This document shows positions 1-7,627 of a stretch of DNA of 28,239 nucleotides, in pieces (the first letter of the stretch is position 1; each line of letters begins with the position of its first letter). The notes under the pieces are model-generated. The model did not search any database. It saw nothing but the letters and a program-made list of their open reading frames with translations, and was not told the origin of the DNA. Origin of the DNA: JAGQNP01 sp038257245 (GTDB lineage: Bacteria > Patescibacteriota > Saccharimonadia > Saccharimonadales > JACQNP01); NCBI GenBank assembly GCA_038257245.1, contig JBBSJL010000012.1, positions 1 through 28,239 of the forward strand. Reading direction: 5' to 3'. Position numbers and translations under genes: made by a program.

Positions 1-11
1 CTGATTAACAG

Positions 12-40
12 TTGACTTAAGTTCACTATCGGTATATAAT
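12..40 (+). promoter_or_regulatory. Promoter of the first gene
   Basis: TTGACT (12-17), 17-bp spacer, TATAAT (35-40). The GTG start of the next gene is at 48, seven bases after the -10 box, so the predicted transcription start falls at or just before the start codon and the mRNA is probably leaderless. Confidence 0.75.
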
Positions 41-47
41 ATATTCA

Positions 48-683
48 GTGAAAGAAGACAAAAAAAGTTCTAGATCAGCAAGACGGCACGATAAAACACT
101 ACAGAGTGCTATTGAAAAGCGTGCTGACTTACTAGACGGGGGCAAGTTAAGTGTACCTGCAGGCGCAGGAAAACTAGCGATCTTGTATTCGACAGCCACG
201 AACTATCATAGTGACCTGCACGCCGACCACCAGAAATTGGCATTTAGGAATGAAGCTCATGCGATATCAGAAAAAAGTGGCCGTGATATGACTATAATAG
301 ATATAGTTAGTGATATGAGTATGAGATTTGCCCTTAGGGATCCAGAAGTAAGCGATGTAGTTGTTATTGGTCATGGCTCAATTGGTGATTTATGGTACGG
401 GCAAGGCGCTCACTATGATTGGCGAAATGTTGCAAAAGACGCTAGTCATTTAAAACAAGGTGAATTTGTCCAAAGAGTGTGCGGTAACTTTACGAGCAAT
501 GGCAGATCGGTAGCGTTGGGTACTTTTGCAGTAGCTGATTTAGCAAGTTTGATTGCCCCGGTCGGTAAATACATTGAAGATGCTGAACCCGATGAAAGCG
601 TGTTCAGCCCAGTGTATGTTCCTCATATAGACTTAGCAGAACAAATTGAACAACTAAACCAAAAACACACACCACCCCAATAA
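48..683 (+). CDS. Unrecognised 211-aa protein with caspase-like His...Cys arrangement
   Basis: Not recognised with certainty. The start is GTG, chosen because it follows a perfect promoter by seven bases and no upstream alternative exists. The protein is soluble, with a basic N-terminus (residues 1-25) and an alpha/beta core. A hydrophobic strand ending in IGHG (His109) is followed about 35 residues later by a second short segment with RVCGN (Cys145). Clan CD cysteine peptidases (caspase, legumain, gingipain, CHAT) show that order: hydrophobic strand-His-Gly, then hydrophobic strand-Cys. The second strand here (EFVQRVC) is less hydrophobic than typical. There is no signal peptide. The peptidase idea is inference; a non-catalytic alpha/beta protein is equally possible. 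Confidence 0.6.
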   Translation: MKEDKKSSRSARRHDKTLQSAIEKRADLLDGGKLSVPAGAGKLAILYSTATNYHSDLHADHQKLAFRNEAHAISEKSGRDMTIIDIVSDMSMRFALRDPEVSDVVVIGHGSIGDLWYGQGAHYDWRNVAKDASHLKQGEFVQRVCGNFTSNGRSVALGTFAVADLASLIAPVGKYIEDAEPDESVFSPVYVPHIDLAEQIEQLNQKHTPPQ

Positions 684-697
684 CCAACAAAATATAG

Positions 698-726
698 TTG
701 ACAAAAAGAGAAAAGAATGCTACAAT
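698..726 (+). promoter_or_regulatory. Promoter, consensus with extended -10
   Basis: TTGACA (698-703), 17-bp spacer, TACAAT (721-726), with TGC directly before the -10 box (extended -10). It serves the small ORF at 737 and the gene at 816. Confidence 0.8.
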
Positions 727-736
727 GCTTAGCACA

Positions 737-832
737 ATGAAACCAAAAAATTACTCAAACCCAATAAAAAGAAAACTAAGCGAACTTGGCGAACAATTTA
801 TTTTGGAGATACCTTATGACAAAATTCACTAA
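737..832 (+). CDS. Possible 31-aa leader ORF
   Basis: A short ORF opens with ATG ten bases behind the -10 box, at or near the predicted transcript start, and reads 31 codons to TAA at 830-832. It overlaps the start of the next gene (816) in another frame, and the Shine-Dalgarno of that gene (GGAG at about 805-808) lies inside it. Translation of the leader could therefore modulate or couple to the downstream gene. The peptide is Lys-rich with no recognisable motif. Whether it is translated cannot be decided from sequence. Confidence 0.35.
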   Translation: MKPKNYSNPIKRKLSELGEQFILEIPYDKIH

Positions 833-1082
833 ACCCACACAACCACGTTTTGAACATACTCCTGATGATGTTGCTGCTGATATTGCTTCCGAAACAGCTT
901 TTGATAGGAGTGAAGTTACATTCGAAGAAAGTGACGTCATGAAAGAGTTATCTGGGTCATGGCAGGAAGCAGCTGAGCGTGCACGGGGTGGTAGTCCTCA
1001 ACAACATCTGGGTGATATTGCTCTAGGTGGGGGTGGACCAGTAGCTCGTGTAGACTCCCCCAAGACTCTGCCTCCCCAATAA
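816..1082 (+). CDS. Small unrecognised acidic protein (88 aa)
   Basis: Not recognised. The ATG at 816 is chosen over an upstream in-frame TTG (786) because a GGAG Shine-Dalgarno sits 7 bases before it. The protein is hydrophilic and acidic in the middle (many Glu/Asp between residues 18 and 50), with a Gly-rich stretch near residue 70 and a proline-containing tail. It has no membrane segment or Cys pair. It is transcribed from the consensus promoter at 698-726, probably with the next small gene. Confidence 0.55.
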   Translation: MTKFTKPTQPRFEHTPDDVAADIASETAFDRSEVTFEESDVMKELSGSWQEAAERARGGSPQQHLGDIALGGGGPVARVDSPKTLPPQ

Positions 1083-1101
1083 TGTGCATATTAATTGCAC
1101 A
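1083..1101. repeat. Short inverted repeat
   Basis: TGTGCA (1083-1088) and TGCACA (1096-1101) form a perfect 6-bp inverted repeat with a 7-base AT-rich centre, directly after the stop codon of the 816 gene. It could be an operator half-site pair. There is no T-run, so it is not an obvious intrinsic terminator. Confidence 0.35.
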
Positions 1102-1132
1102 GACTGTCATTAACTAAGATGAGTTGAAAAAC

Positions 1133-1339
1133 ATGGATGTAGAATTAGACCCAATTTTGATAAGAGAGTCTCGGGGTAACTCGGGGCTTTTTGATGCAAT
1201 TATCAGGCGTGAATTAGCTCTAGATGTAATAGTAGAAAAAGGTGGAATACATAATTCTGAACCCGAAGAAGTTGACACTTTCCGTCAATTATCGTTAGAT
1301 GTTGTCACGAGGAAAGAATTACTAGGGTTTCAGGATTAA
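1133..1339 (+). CDS. Small unrecognised protein (68 aa)
   Basis: Not recognised. The ATG at 1133 is preferred over a TTG three codons upstream (1124), though neither has a strong Shine-Dalgarno. The product is short, acidic and predicted mainly helical, with no membrane segment. Its stop lies 47 bases before ftsK and just before the ftsK promoter. It is in the same orientation as the two preceding small genes and may be cotranscribed with the 816 gene. Confidence 0.45.
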   Translation: MDVELDPILIRESRGNSGLFDAIIRRELALDVIVEKGGIHNSEPEEVDTFRQLSLDVVTRKELLGFQD

Positions 1340-1348
1340 CCAACAGAT

Positions 1349-1375
1349 GTGACAGATTAATAAAAATGGTATAAT
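1349..1375 (+). promoter_or_regulatory. ftsK promoter
   Basis: An extended -10 (TGG plus TATAAT at 1370-1375) lies 11 bases before the ftsK ATG at 1387. A weak -35 (GTGACA, 1349-1354) is 15 bp upstream. The predicted start near 1382 gives a leader of about five bases. The purine stretch GAAGG just before ATG is too close for standard initiation. Confidence 0.6.
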
Positions 1376-1386
1376 ATAAGAAGGTT

Positions 1387-3588
1387 ATGGCAAAAAAGAA
1401 AAAACAAGCAAAAAGAAAGCAAAAAACAGAAGTATTAGACAAAGATAAGTCAGCTTTTTGGTCTATTGCTGGAGCCATTATGCTAATGGTTTTGGCTGTA
1501 TTTCTTTTACTTGGAATGTTTGGAACCGGCGGCACATTACCAACCGGTATGTACGGTGTAATATATAGCGTACTTGGCTATGCCGCAGTGTTTTCACCAA
1601 TTGCCGCTGGATTTTGGGGTTATATGAAGTTTAGAAACGAAGAACGACGTATTCCATTACCAAAGCTAGCAGGCATGGTTCTTCTGATCCTCGCTTCGTC
1701 TTGTTTGATGTACATTATTTTTGCGTCTAAAGACCCGGTAACTACTTTCTACAGTGGCGGTCACGGCGGAGGAGTAGGCGAAGTACTAGGTGGTTCAGTT
1801 TTGAATGCTCTTGATAAGATTCCGGCAGCGATAATGTTTTTCGTGATAGCACTATTTTCATTTTTTTGGACCTTTGGCGTATCGCCTAAAATATTATTGA
1901 AACCATTTGAACGAAAAGATAAGAAAGACACCGATCTAAGTGAGCTGAAAAAGAATGCAGAACCAGAGTTTAAATTAAACGAAGGTGTGCCAATTGAACA
2001 TCACAAAAAGGGGGAAGCAGCAAAGTCAACTACACTTAAAAACACCGCCCAGAAGCTAACGCCAAGCGAAGATCACCAAGCACTAACTGTAGCAACAGAC
2101 CCGAACTGGGAGTTGCCATCACTTGATCTTCTGAACAAGAAGCAAGACAAAGCTGATCCAGGTGACGTCGAAGGGAACGCTGATGCGATCAAAGAAACTT
2201 ACGCAAACTTTAATATTGCGGTTGGTATGGAGGGTGCAAACGTTGGACCGAGGGTAACCCAATATACTCTAAAACCACCAACCGGGGTAAAGTTAACTAA
2301 AATCACAGCATTAGAAAATAATCTAGCACTTGATCTTGCTGCTCATTCAATTCGCATGGAAGCCCCGATTCCAGGAAAAAGATTGGTGGGTATTGAGGTT
2401 CCGAATATCAAATCAGCAACAGTCAGAATAAGTAGCATGTTAAGTTCCAAAGAGTGGAGTGATCAAAGTGGGCCATTGGCATTTTCAATCGGAAAAGATA
2501 TTTCTGGTACGCCGATAGTCGCAGATCTAAGCAAAATGCCCCACGTTATGGTAGCTGGCCAGACGGGATCCGGTAAGTCAGTTATGATAAACACCATACT
2601 GACTAGTTTGCTGTACAGAAATAGTCCATCAGATCTTAAGCTTATATTGGTTGACCCGAAGACCGTTGAGCTTGCCCCATATGACGATATCCCACATTTA
2701 CTTACACCTGTAATTACTGAGCCAGAGAAGTGTATTAGTGCTCTTAAATGGGCTGTGGCCGAGATGGAGCGTCGTTATAGAACTTTGGCAGAAAACAAAA
2801 AAAGAAATATTGGTGAATACAATAATCTGAAGAAAGAAGAGGGTATGCCCTATATCGTTATTGTCATTGATGAGTTAGCTGATCTTATGATGATGGCAGC
2901 CCGCGATGTTGAATCATTAGTTGTTCGCATTGCTCAGAAGGCTCGAGCAGTTGGTATTCATCTGGTGCTAGCAACTCAGCGTCCTAGCGTTGATGTAATT
3001 ACTGGGCTGATTAAAGCTAATATCCCAGCTAGAATAGCTTTTACTACAGCAAGCCAGGTAGATTCAAGGACAATTATTGATCAGATCGGTGCAGAGAAGT
3101 TACTTGGTCAAGGTGATATGTTGTTACTAACTGCCGATATGCCAAAACCGAAGCGTGTTCAGGGTGCATTTATTTCAGACGAGGAAACCAACAAGGTTAC
3201 AGATTATATTCGAATGCAACGGCCACCAGAATATGACGATGAGGTTATCTCTCAGCCTGTACAGCTAAATGGGCGTGGTGGAATTGTGGCAGATTACGGT
3301 GGGCAGGATGCTGACGATGATATGTATAAAGACGCTGTCAGGGCAGTTATAGAAGGTCGCAAAGCTAGTACGAGTTTACTGCAGCGTAGGCTACGAATTG
3401 GCTATGGCCGTGCAGCTCGTTTGATAGAAACTATGGAAGAACAAGGAATCATAAGCCCAGCTGATGGCAACAGGCCGCGTGATGTGCTGGTAAGTTCGCT
3501 AGACGAAGTCTTTGGTGGTGCAACCGCAGTGTCTAATGTCCCCGACGAAGTTTACGACGAAAACTTTCCACCAGATAAATCCATCTAA
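1387..3588 (+). CDS. ftsK: DNA translocase FtsK/SpoIIIE
   Basis: Membrane-anchored hexameric ATPase that pumps chromosomal DNA through the closing septum and directs dimer resolution at the terminus. The N-terminus is Lys-rich, followed by four hydrophobic segments at roughly residues 24-45, 53-79, 91-113 and 146-169. A charged linker follows, then the motor: Walker A GQTGSGKS at residues 391-398 and Walker B ending IVIDE (Asp495-Glu496). A winged-helix gamma domain at about 643-708 (RRLRIGYGRAARLIE) should read polarity sequences. At 733 aa it is about the length of SpoIIIE-type proteins and lacks the very long E. coli linker. Its own near-leaderless promoter precedes it. Confidence 0.97.
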   Translation: MAKKKKQAKRKQKTEVLDKDKSAFWSIAGAIMLMVLAVFLLLGMFGTGGTLPTGMYGVIYSVLGYAAVFSPIAAGFWGYMKFRNEERRIPLPKLAGMVLLILASSCLMYIIFASKDPVTTFYSGGHGGGVGEVLGGSVLNALDKIPAAIMFFVIALFSFFWTFGVSPKILLKPFERKDKKDTDLSELKKNAEPEFKLNEGVPIEHHKKGEAAKSTTLKNTAQKLTPSEDHQALTVATDPNWELPSLDLLNKKQDKADPGDVEGNADAIKETYANFNIAVGMEGANVGPRVTQYTLKPPTGVKLTKITALENNLALDLAAHSIRMEAPIPGKRLVGIEVPNIKSATVRISSMLSSKEWSDQSGPLAFSIGKDISGTPIVADLSKMPHVMVAGQTGSGKSVMINTILTSLLYRNSPSDLKLILVDPKTVELAPYDDIPHLLTPVITEPEKCISALKWAVAEMERRYRTLAENKKRNIGEYNNLKKEEGMPYIVIVIDELADLMMMAARDVESLVVRIAQKARAVGIHLVLATQRPSVDVITGLIKANIPARIAFTTASQVDSRTIIDQIGAEKLLGQGDMLLLTADMPKPKRVQGAFISDEETNKVTDYIRMQRPPEYDDEVISQPVQLNGRGGIVADYGGQDADDDMYKDAVRAVIEGRKASTSLLQRRLRIGYGRAARLIETMEEQGIISPADGNRPRDVLVSSLDEVFGGATAVSNVPDEVYDENFPPDKSI

Positions 3589-3616
3589 CGAATTGCCGAG
3601 CAGTGGTAGCGGAAAG

Positions 3617-3645
3617 TTGACTAACAGAGGTAAATAAGTTAGAAT
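3617..3645 (+). promoter_or_regulatory. Promoter of the rpsF operon
   Basis: TTGACT (3617-3622), 17-bp spacer, TAGAAT (3640-3645). Unlike most promoters here, it leaves a leader of about 70 nt before rpsF. Confidence 0.75.
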
Positions 3646-3655
3646 AAGATCACTA

Positions 3656-3703
3656 TTAACTCGGCTTGTGGCTTCAATACATTTTGAATACGCACACAGG
3701 CTT
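3656..3703 (+). promoter_or_regulatory. Structured rpsF leader hairpin
   Basis: The 5' leader folds into a two-part hairpin. GCTTGTG (3664-3670) pairs with CACAGGC (3695-3701), and inside it TTCAA (3673-3677) pairs with TTGAA (3684-3688), leaving an asymmetric internal loop. The strong AGGAGG Shine-Dalgarno (3711-3716) follows directly. The S6:S18 complex binds the rpsF leader in other bacteria, so autoregulation is plausible, but I could not match the published consensus by eye. Confidence 0.5.
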
Positions 3704-3723
3704 TAACCAGAGGAGGATTCTCA

Positions 3724-4143
3724 ATGAATCAATACGAAATTGCCGTATTGTATCATCCTAGTCTAGAGGTCGATTTGACCAAGGCCGAAGAGCGGGTGAA
3801 GAAGATTATTACTAGTAATGGTGGTAAGATTACGGCTACAGATAATTGGGGCAAGCGAAAACTAGCCTACACAATCAAAAAGGAAGACCACGCTGTCTAT
3901 GTATTTTATACAGTAGATGTCCCCGGTGAAGGTGTTAAAAAGATCGAAACAACACTCAACATCACCAATGAGGTTCTTCGTTATTTGATTGTTCGCCCAG
4001 ACCTTAAGGCAATCGCTAAGGCCGAAGCAGCTAAGGCAGAAAAAGCTAAGAAGGCAGCAGAACGTGGCAACAGAGCCAATGATGACGATGACGAAGACGA
4101 AGACGACAGCGAAGAACAGAATAGAGAGTATAAGAGGAGATAA
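3724..4143 (+). CDS. rpsF: 30S ribosomal protein S6
   Basis: S6 binds the central domain of 16S rRNA together with S18, which is encoded two genes downstream. The first 95 residues match the S6 fold, with an N-terminal YEIAVLYHP strand, the NWGKRKLAYTIKK segment, and the C-terminal NEVLRYLIVR strand. Residues 96-139 form a tail of Ala/Lys helix followed by a highly acidic run rich in Asp and Glu, as in other S6 proteins with long acidic tails. AGGAGG lies 7 bases before ATG. It is the first gene of rpsF-ssb-rpsR. Confidence 0.97.
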   Translation: MNQYEIAVLYHPSLEVDLTKAEERVKKIITSNGGKITATDNWGKRKLAYTIKKEDHAVYVFYTVDVPGEGVKKIETTLNITNEVLRYLIVRPDLKAIAKAEAAKAEKAKKAAERGNRANDDDDEDEDDSEEQNREYKRR

Positions 4144-4145
4144 TC

Positions 4146-4613
4146 ATGGCACGAAGCTTAAACCAAGTAATCTTGATGGGAAACCTAACCAGGGATCCCG
4201 AGCTAAGACAAACACCAAACGGACAAAGCGTATGTAGCTTTAGTCTTGCACTAAACCGTAGCTACAAAGATTCTAGTGGTGAATGGCAAGAAGCAACTGA
4301 TTTCATCGATGTGGTTGCATGGGCAACTTTGGCAGAGCGGGTGGCACAATACCTGAGTAAGGGGCGCCGTGCACTAGTGCAAGGCCGATTACAGAGTCGT
4401 AGCTGGGAGCAAGACGGAGTCAAACGCTCCAAGGTAGAAGTACTAGCTAACGATGTAACATTCCTAGACAGTCGTGGCGGTGGAGACAGCGAAGACAATT
4501 CATCTTCCGAACCTACAGCTAAAACCGCAAAACCAACTAAAAATAGTAAGAAAGACGTTGTCATAGAAGATATTGGTGATGAACCAATAAACTTAGACGA
4601 CATCCCATTTTAA
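4146..4613 (+). CDS. ssb: Single-stranded DNA-binding protein
   Basis: SSB coats single-stranded DNA in replication and repair and recruits partners through its acidic C-terminal tip. The OB fold covers about residues 1-108, with the typical LNQVILMGNLTRDPELR opening and the KGRRALVQGRLQSRSW strand. A disordered Ser/Lys/Asp-rich linker leads to the tip DDIPF, the usual partner-binding motif. It starts two bases after rpsF, with its Shine-Dalgarno inside the rpsF 3' end, so translation is probably coupled. At 155 aa it has normal length. Confidence 0.97.
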   Translation: MARSLNQVILMGNLTRDPELRQTPNGQSVCSFSLALNRSYKDSSGEWQEATDFIDVVAWATLAERVAQYLSKGRRALVQGRLQSRSWEQDGVKRSKVEVLANDVTFLDSRGGGDSEDNSSSEPTAKTAKPTKNSKKDVVIEDIGDEPINLDDIPF

Positions 4614-4622
4614 GGAGAATAT

Positions 4623-4826
4623 ATGGCAAAGATTTTTAAACACCGAACAGACGTAGCATATTTTGACTACAAAGATTTTAAAACCTTGCAACGATACGTA
4701 AACGGCTTTGGCCAGATCGAATCACGCAAGAAAACCGGTCTAAAAGAACACGAACAACGCCGACTAGCTATTGCTATCAAGCGTGCTCGCCACATCGCAT
4801 TATTACCATTCGTAGCAACTAACTAG
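4623..4826 (+). CDS. rpsR: 30S ribosomal protein S18
   Basis: Small basic ribosomal protein that pairs with S6 on the 30S platform. Its 67 residues contain the family signature: the DYKDFKTLQRYVNGFGQI segment, then the basic RKKTGLKEHEQRRLAIAIKRARHIALLPF helix and tail. The N-terminus is short, without a zinc-binding Cys set. A TAAGGAG Shine-Dalgarno overlaps the ssb stop codon, so the gene belongs to the rpsF operon. efp follows after eight bases. Confidence 0.97.
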   Translation: MAKIFKHRTDVAYFDYKDFKTLQRYVNGFGQIESRKKTGLKEHEQRRLAIAIKRARHIALLPFVATN

Positions 4827-4834
4827 GAGTAACA

Positions 4835-5398
4835 ATGGCGTTTGGGATAACTGATTTAAAAAAGGGAACGATCTTTCAATATGAAGGTGTTCCATATCGC
4901 GTTGTTGAATATGCTCAGAAGGTTATGGGTCGAGGTGGTTCGATTGTGAACATCAAGATAAAGAGTTTGCTCGACGGCAAAGTTCTAGACAAAACCTTCA
5001 AAGGTAATGAAACTATCGAAAAAGCTGATGTCAGTAACCAAACAGTGCAGTATCTATATAACGACGCTACGACTTTCTATTTCATGAACGAAGAAACCTA
5101 TGATCAGATAGAAGTATCTAGCGACATGATTGGTGACCAGTCTGGGTATATGAAAGAAGGTGATAAAGTAATTGCCCAGAGTTTTGATGGTAAAGTTATC
5201 AATATAGAACTGCCTAAAAATGTTCCGCTCAAGGTAACGTATGCTGAAGACGTAGTAAAAGGCGACACAACTAGTAATGTTATGAAAGGCGCAACTCTAG
5301 AAACCGGGATAACCGTAAAAGTTCCGGCATTTGTAAAAACTGGCGACATTGTTAGCGTAGACACAGCAAACGGAGCATATCGTGAACGCGTAAAATAA
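4835..5398 (+). CDS. efp: Elongation factor P
   Basis: EF-P relieves ribosome stalling at polyproline stretches by entering near the E site. The 187-aa protein has the three-barrel layout: an N-terminal KOW-like domain (1-65), a middle OB domain (66-128) and a C-terminal OB domain (129-187) with the ATLETGITVKVPAFVKTGD motif. The tip of the first domain is GRGG with Arg33 where E. coli has the modified Lys34. Arg-type EF-Ps are rhamnosylated by EarP in some bacteria, but no earP is present in this window. A GGAG sits before the ATG; it is probably cotranscribed with rpsR. Confidence 0.97.
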   Translation: MAFGITDLKKGTIFQYEGVPYRVVEYAQKVMGRGGSIVNIKIKSLLDGKVLDKTFKGNETIEKADVSNQTVQYLYNDATTFYFMNEETYDQIEVSSDMIGDQSGYMKEGDKVIAQSFDGKVINIELPKNVPLKVTYAEDVVKGDTTSNVMKGATLETGITVKVPAFVKTGDIVSVDTANGAYRERVK

Positions 5399-5401
5399 AT
5401 T

Positions 5402-6112
5402 ATGTCAGTACCACCAATTGAAATGAGGTGGGGTGGGGGCAAGTGGCCGGGTGGGCCAAGAAGGCGTGTAGGTTCAGCTGTCCGGGCTTCACTTGGTTTG
5501 GCTTGTGACGGCCTCGAAATGTTAGGCATACAACCAAAAGAACCAAAAATTTCTACTGTTTGGGGTGTTCCTAACGGATATGCCCTAAAAGGTGAGGCCT
5601 TAGACTCGCAGCATTTTGAGATATATGTAAGAGAAGAGTTTATTAAAAGACAAAGAAAACTAGCTGCTTTTCAGATTGTATTAACGCTCACAGCTCTACA
5701 TGAAGTTATGCATTGTGTCCGTGATGAAGCAGGTTATGAAGATAATCTACTGGAGCGTGCGGTTTCAGAAGGGCTAAGTGCATGGTCGGAACATTTACTT
5801 GCAAAGGAGCTTTTATCTGCCCAAGAATTCGAAAAATATAAAGAAGGTTTTTCGGTTATCCCGGATGAAGTTGATACATCTCAAATGCTTGATAATTTTA
5901 TATTGGATTCAGCTAGAGAAGCTCATATGGCTGAATTTAATCCAAATTCTCAAGAAATCATTGACTTGAACGATGCTTGGTTCGCGGCTACTTATGGTAT
6001 CCCAGCAGGTAATAAGGTTGGGATTATAGCTGTAGGGGAATTGATATGCTCGGGAAGCTCACTTAGTGAATTAGTTACTTTGCCCCCAGAAGATATCATC
6101 ATGATAGTATAA
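5402..6112 (+). CDS. HExxH zinc metalloprotease-like protein
   Basis: Probable zinc-dependent protease. The motif HEVMH (His100, Glu101, His104) lies in a predicted helix and is followed about 19 residues later by a second conserved patch, ERAVSEGLSAW, with Glu123. Gluzincin-type families such as DUF2268 show the same HExxH plus EGl pattern, the Glu being the third metal ligand. The N-terminal 25 residues are Gly/Arg/Trp-rich and not a signal peptide. It starts three bases after efp with no clear Shine-Dalgarno, suggesting coupled expression. The substrate is unknown. The tail from about residue 150 is not recognised. Confidence 0.65.
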   Translation: MSVPPIEMRWGGGKWPGGPRRRVGSAVRASLGLACDGLEMLGIQPKEPKISTVWGVPNGYALKGEALDSQHFEIYVREEFIKRQRKLAAFQIVLTLTALHEVMHCVRDEAGYEDNLLERAVSEGLSAWSEHLLAKELLSAQEFEKYKEGFSVIPDEVDTSQMLDNFILDSAREAHMAEFNPNSQEIIDLNDAWFAATYGIPAGNKVGIIAVGELICSGSSLSELVTLPPEDIIMIV

Positions 6113-6113
6113 T
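6108..6113 (+). promoter_or_regulatory. -10 box for a leaderless tlyA
   Basis: TATAAT overlaps the stop codon of the preceding gene and ends six bases before the GTG start of tlyA. This is the spacing expected for transcription starting at the start codon. No convincing -35 was found at 17 bp. Confidence 0.45.
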
Positions 6114-6119
6114 GCAGTT

Positions 6120-6845
6120 GTGAATAAAGACAGATTAGATAAAGAATTAGTGGTAAGAGGGTTGGTTTCTACTCGTAGTCAGGCCGAGAGTTACATCAAA
6201 CTAAAGTACGTCGTAGTTAACCAGAAAATAGTAAATAAACCAGAAACTGTTGTATCTGTTGAGGACAAAATTAAGCTGATAATTAAAGAACAGTATGTGT
6301 CTCGGGCAGCACTAAAGCTGGATTCTGTTGTAAAGACTCTGGGGATTAGTTTCAAAGATACTATCGTTTTGGATGTCGGCTCCTCGACCGGCGGGTTTAC
6401 CGACTATGCCTTAAAACATGGGGCCAAGAAGGTTATCGCAGTCGAGCTCGGAACAAACCAAATGCACCCAAGCTTAAGAAATGATCCAAGGATTGAACTT
6501 CACGAAAAAACTGATATCAATAGCGTGGATCATCTTTCCGCCACGCCCGATACAGTCGTAATAGACGTGTCATTTATAAGTTTGCGTGAAATATTGCCGA
6601 CAGTCGCGAAGTTGAGTAACAGAAATACTAAGGTGTTAGCAATGGTAAAACCTCAGTTTGAAGCTGTAAATTCTGGCATGAAGCACAAAGGAGTTATCAA
6701 AAATGATCGTATGCGTCGTGACATCCTAAAGGACTTTGAAGCCTGGGTACAAAAATTATTTGTCATTGTTGACAAGGCAGATTCCGAAATTGCTGGCGCA
6801 AAAGGCAACAAAGAACGCTTTTACTTCTTGAAGAAGTTATCATAA
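6120..6845 (+). CDS. tlyA: TlyA family rRNA 2'-O-methyltransferase
   Basis: Predicted SAM-dependent ribose methyltransferase of 16S/23S rRNA (TlyA/hemolysin family). An S4 RNA-binding domain occupies residues 1-55 (RLDKELVVRGLVSTRSQAE). The FtsJ-like Rossmann domain follows, with SRAALKL (Lys66), the SAM loop LDVGSSTGGFTD (about 84-95), DVSFIS (Asp149) and MVKPQFE (Lys177), in line with the K-D-K-E type catalytic set. At 241 aa it has the usual length. The GTG start is supported by the -10 box six bases upstream and by the S4 domain beginning immediately. Confidence 0.93.
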   Translation: MNKDRLDKELVVRGLVSTRSQAESYIKLKYVVVNQKIVNKPETVVSVEDKIKLIIKEQYVSRAALKLDSVVKTLGISFKDTIVLDVGSSTGGFTDYALKHGAKKVIAVELGTNQMHPSLRNDPRIELHEKTDINSVDHLSATPDTVVIDVSFISLREILPTVAKLSNRNTKVLAMVKPQFEAVNSGMKHKGVIKNDRMRRDILKDFEAWVQKLFVIVDKADSEIAGAKGNKERFYFLKKLS

Positions 6846-6858
6846 ACGAAGATGCTTA

Positions 6859-6867
6859 TGCTAAAAT
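6859..6867 (+). promoter_or_regulatory. Extended -10 of a leaderless gene
   Basis: TGC followed by TAAAAT (6862-6867) ends six bases before the ATG at 6874. The predicted start site is at the ATG itself, and no Shine-Dalgarno is present. Confidence 0.55.
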
Positions 6868-6873
6868 TCGGAT

Positions 6874-7530
6874 ATGTATTTTAGTAGTAGAGCAAACGCT
6901 GGTCGCATGTTGGCCGACAAGCTCATTGGTTATAGCGCTCAAAACACGGCTGTTATAGCGCTTAATCCCGGTGGAGTAATTGTTGGCGCGCAGATTGCTA
7001 TGCGCATACATGCGACACTAAATATGCTACTTACTAAGGATATATTTTTGCCAGGTGAGACGACACCGTTGGCTACAGTCTCGTCGGACAATGTATTCAC
7101 CTATAATAAGATGTTTTCTATTGGCCAAATAGAAGAAATGCAGGGTGATTACAGAAGTTTTATTGAACAAACAAGGATGCAGAATTTGCATGAACTTCAC
7201 AGTGTACTTGGAGCCGACGGCGAGATCGACCGTTCCATGTTGCAGAGGCATGTAATTATACTAACTTCAGATGGGTTTCAAAATGGATTCTCTATTGATG
7301 TGGCGGCTGATTTTTTGAAACCAGTTCAGGCCAAGAAACTTATAGTGGCAGCTCCGTTTACTACAGTGCCAGCTCTGGACAGAATCCATATGCTTGCAGA
7401 TGAAATCCAGTGTCTTGACGTTATTGATAATTTTATGGGTACGGATCATTATTACGATGACAATACCATGCCAAAAACTGACGACTTATTAAAGGTTATA
7501 AAAAACACTCCCATTCATTGGCAAAGATAA
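6874..7530 (+). CDS. Phosphoribosyltransferase-like protein
   Basis: Resembles the type I PRTase fold of the ComF/hypoxanthine-PRTase type. NPGGVIVGAQIA at residues 31-42 matches the RGG/PGG loop. HVIILTSDGFQNGFS at 126-140 occupies the place of the PRPP loop. The canonical DDGxxTGxT is altered there: Asp133 remains but the Thr-Gly-x-Thr part reads QNGFS. The enzyme may therefore be divergent or non-catalytic. There is no signal peptide. An extended -10 sits directly before the start, so the mRNA is probably leaderless and separate from tlyA. Confidence 0.7.
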   Translation: MYFSSRANAGRMLADKLIGYSAQNTAVIALNPGGVIVGAQIAMRIHATLNMLLTKDIFLPGETTPLATVSSDNVFTYNKMFSIGQIEEMQGDYRSFIEQTRMQNLHELHSVLGADGEIDRSMLQRHVIILTSDGFQNGFSIDVAADFLKPVQAKKLIVAAPFTTVPALDRIHMLADEIQCLDVIDNFMGTDHYYDDNTMPKTDDLLKVIKNTPIHWQR

Positions 7531-7538
7531 CAAAATAC

Positions 7539-7567
7539 TTGCATAAGCGGTTTACTTGAGATAATAT
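7539..7567 (+). promoter_or_regulatory. Promoter of the beta-lactamase-fold gene
   Basis: TTGCAT (7539-7544), 17-bp spacer, TAATAT (7562-7567). It gives a leader of about 55 nt with an AGAGGG Shine-Dalgarno before the ATG at 7628. Confidence 0.5.
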
Positions 7568-7627
7568 AAGGCTACAAAGACTTAAAACGCACATCTAAAA
7601 ACAATATCAAAAAGAGGGAAAACAAAT

